From assembly GCA_035291705.1 (NCBI GenBank), contig DATDRM010000029.1, positions 1-7,975 of the forward strand: a DNA stretch of 7,975 nucleotides. Direction: 5' to 3'. Made by a program: the position numbers and the translations under genes. Below the pieces are notes generated by a model, which saw nothing but the letters and a program-made list of their open reading frames with translations, did not search any database and was not told the DNA's origin. Below are positions 6,512 to 7,975 of this stretch, piece by piece. Position 1 is the first letter of the stretch; each line of letters begins with the position of its first letter. The DNA is from DATDRM01 sp035291705 (GTDB taxonomy: Bacteria; Chloroflexota; Anaerolineae; Anaerolineales; UBA4823).

Positions 6512-6629
6512 CTGTCGAGAAGAATGAGTCGTGACTGGTTATCTTAATTTCGAAATAATCCTGTAATAGTCATTCTGGATTGGGTAAATTGCACTCCGGG
6601 AATGGGTCATTATCCGCCGTCAGTGCATG

Positions 6630-7019
6630 CTAGGACATCTTCTCCATCTGAGACCACCAGGCCCCCGGAGCGTCGCCGGCCTGGATCACGGTTTTCGGCA
6701 GCCAGGGATCGTTGGGATTGGTGTGCCTGGCCAGGTAGCTTTCGGGGAACACTCCCACGCAGGTGTACATAAGGGCGTATGGCGGGACTGTGAGATAAGA
6801 GACCAGGTAGAGTGAACGGCACTTCGACGGCAGCTCGCGGATGGCGCCGATCCGCTCACGCATGAACTGCCAGTAGGTCATACCGTTTGCGCCGACCTGG
6901 TGCATGGGCTGCGACCCTTTGTACGCCACGAAGGCAACAAAGGCCAATCCGGCGATCAGTATCAGGGCAAGAATCACACGGATTAGCAATCCAAGGGCAG
7001 AAAAAACTGAGCGGATCAT
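6630..7019 (-). CDS. Unknown 129-residue protein with one N-terminal membrane segment
   Basis: I do not recognise this family. A hydrophobic helix at about residues 15-33 (VILALILIAGLAFVAFVAY) follows a short arginine-containing N-terminus. This is a signal anchor or uncleaved signal peptide that would leave about 95 residues outside the membrane. The exterior part holds two cysteines (in PSKCRSLYL and MYTCVGVF) that could form a disulfide, several tryptophans, and a proline-rich TVPPYALMY stretch. The ATG at 7019 is the only reasonable start, because an in-frame TGA lies six codons upstream; the ribosome site is weak. The GC-rich composition and the protein-like residue mix favour a real gene over a shadow. 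It is separated from the antitoxin gene by about 160 non-coding bases and shows no functional link to it. Confidence 0.7.
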   Translation of the reverse strand: MIRSVFSALGLLIRVILALILIAGLAFVAFVAYKGSQPMHQVGANGMTYWQFMRERIGAIRELPSKCRSLYLVSYLTVPPYALMYTCVGVFPESYLARHTNPNDPWLPKTVIQAGDAPGAWWSQMEKMS

Positions 7020-7588
7020 CGATAACTCTAAAAATCAATTCTGCAACCAATTCTCAACAACTTCCGTCTAATTTATCACGGTCAAAATTACCAGACTGGT
7101 GCAAACCTCCCTTAAGCCGTTACCCCGGTTTACACCAGGTGTGTTCTGGGTTCACACCAAGGGGAATGCACCAAGACCAAGCGATGAAATTCGAAGTGTT
7201 CAATCACTATTTCCAGACCAAAGTTCATAATATCTATTTTCAGGATCATCCAGGATCTTGCCAACCAGTAAGAATATATTCTATTCGTGATATTATTCCC
7301 AATCTTGACTTTTAATATAAAAGATGTATTATATATATAGGGTGATCTTGCTCAGCCCTCAGCATTCTAATACCAATAATTGAGTTTCTCTCGTATTAAG
7401 CGGGGACTGATGCAAGATTTCTAGGCCTTACCGCTTTCACTGTCACCCCATAGTAAAAATGTAATCCGTCGAGCTTCACTACTGATCAATCTACTATAGA
7501 TCACTCTTTTATAGTTAATCTACCTGAGATGGACTGATTAATTGATGTTATCCCATATTTAGCACTCGTCTGCATTAGTGGTCAAAAC
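7020..7588. other. AT-rich intergenic region without a convincing gene
   Basis: Base composition falls sharply to about one-third to two-fifths GC, unlike everything to the left. Stops are frequent in all frames. The longest plausible small frame is a 49-residue plus-strand one at 7166-7315, with no recognisable content. Features seen are a small palindrome ACACCAGGTGT (7132-7142) followed by similar CACACCAAGG and GCACCAAG copies, a good plus-strand promoter at 7305-7332, a 6-bp inverted repeat (7398-7403 with 7431-7436), and a GATCA-containing direct repeat near 7483-7503. The composition suggests the boundary of a transferred segment. Confidence 0.6.
7305..7332 (+). promoter_or_regulatory. 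Predicted plus-strand promoter ahead of the protease gene
   Basis: TTGACT (7305-7310) and TATTAT (7327-7332) each match five of six sigma-70 consensus bases, with a 16-base AT-rich spacer. Transcription would start near 7339 and leave a leader of about 250 bases before the protease ATG. AT-rich sequence produces promoter look-alikes, so this is a moderate call. Confidence 0.45.
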
Positions 7589-7975
7589 ATGAATTCCTTG
7601 GAATTGGTAAGGCTTCCAACCTTGATGGAGCGGACTGAGGGTAGCCCTGAAATCATCATTGGGTTAATCGATGGCCCTGTTGCCATTGATCATCCTAATC
7701 TTAGCTCTAATAATATTCGCGAGATTCCTGGAAAATTGCGTGGTGCTTGTACACTGACAAATAGTTTCGCCTGTATGCACGGTACGTTTGTGGCTGGCAT
7801 CTTATCCGCCAAACGAGGCTCTGACGCCCCGGCAATCTGCCCTAACTGCACCCTGCTGGTGCGCCCTATCTTTACTGAGACTTCCTCAGGCAATTGGCAA
7901 ATGCCCAGTGCAACACCCAAAGAACTCGCCTTGGCAATTGCCGACTGTATTGATGCAGGCGCTTATCTATTGAAC
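7589..7975 (+). CDS. Subtilisin-family (S8) protease, PatA/PatG-like, N-terminal part (3' end outside window)
   Basis: 129 residues are visible and the frame is still open at the right edge. IIIGLIDGPVAIDHPNL carries the catalytic Asp28, and CMHGTFVAGILSAKRG carries the catalytic His64. The serine of the triad would lie beyond the window. The wording LIDGPVAIDHP, the LRGAC and ICPNCTLLVRPIF blocks, and the near absence of a propeptide before the catalytic domain resemble the PatA/PatG proteases that cut cyanobactin precursor peptides, rather than secreted subtilisins. No signal peptide is seen, so it should act in the cytoplasm. Cysteines at 54, 62, 84, 87 and 120 are unusual for a bacterial subtilase. 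The ATG at 7589 has a weak ribosome site; the frame is open back to a TGA at 7535 without another usual start. An alternative start is Met13. Partner genes of a peptide-maturation cluster would lie to the right and are unseen. Confidence 0.88.
   Translation, partial: MNSLELVRLPTLMERTEGSPEIIIGLIDGPVAIDHPNLSSNNIREIPGKLRGACTLTNSFACMHGTFVAGILSAKRGSDAPAICPNCTLLVRPIFTETSSGNWQMPSATPKELALAIADCIDAGAYLLN

Noticed and set aside
6887..7315. 142-codon plus-strand frame
   Set aside because: Its first third is antisense to the small membrane protein gene and the rest is AT-rich with no recognisable content. Only its last 49 codons are kept as a low-interest observation.
7398..7436. Inverted repeat AAGCGG and CCGCTT as a riboswitch or terminator
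   Set aside because: The arms are only six bases with a 27-base loop, no T-tract follows, and no known riboswitch core was recognised.
7690..7920. Minus-strand 76-codon frame inside the protease
   Set aside because: It is antisense to the catalytic domain, where the plus-strand frame has clear Asp and His motifs.
1..7975. tRNA, rRNA, CRISPR array or insertion sequence
   Set aside because: No cloverleaf, ribosomal segment, regularly spaced repeats, transposase frame or terminal inverted repeats were seen on either strand.

Overview
This window looks like a chromosomal segment of a bacterium, probably from Chloroflexota and most likely class Anaerolineae. That placement is an inference from the character of the FtsK-type translocase and the overall gene set; there is no rRNA or other decisive marker. 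Base composition by eye is mosaic: the ftsK end is very GC-rich, the sugar-transport operon is moderately GC-rich, and a stretch near the right end (about 7020-7588) is clearly AT-rich.

Layout. (1) Positions 1-1359, plus strand: the C-terminal part of an FtsK/SpoIIIE DNA translocase, cut by the left edge. (2) Positions 1362-6106, minus strand: a six-gene operon for a galactitol-family phosphotransferase system (PTS), in transcription order EIIA, EIIB, EIIC, a 135-residue membrane protein of unknown function, HPr and Enzyme I. A good sigma-70-like promoter and a perfect 20-bp palindrome precede it. A strong intercistronic hairpin follows the EIIC gene, and the last three genes overlap each other by 1 and 4 bases. 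(3) Positions 6198-6471, minus strand: an orphan ribbon-helix-helix antitoxin, followed by what looks like the first ten codons of a destroyed PIN-domain (VapC-type) toxin. (4) Positions 6630-7019, minus strand: a small unknown protein with one membrane segment. (5) Positions 7020-7588: an AT-rich region without a convincing gene but with a good plus-strand promoter. (6) Positions 7589-7975, plus strand: the start of a subtilisin-family protease resembling the PatA/PatG cyanobactin-maturation proteases, cut by the right edge.

How the genes work together. The PTS operon encodes a full phosphate relay: PEP to Enzyme I (His190), to HPr (His15), to EIIA (His71), to EIIB (Cys11), to the sugar carried by EIIC. 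All phospho-acceptor residues are present. No sugar-catabolic enzyme or regulator lies in the window, so the substrate is uncertain. The right end may be the edge of a peptide-maturation (RiPP) locus or genomic island, but only the protease N-terminus is visible. The most notable observations are this protease start, the PIN-toxin fossil ending at the operon's control region, and the unknown membrane protein translationally coupled to HPr.
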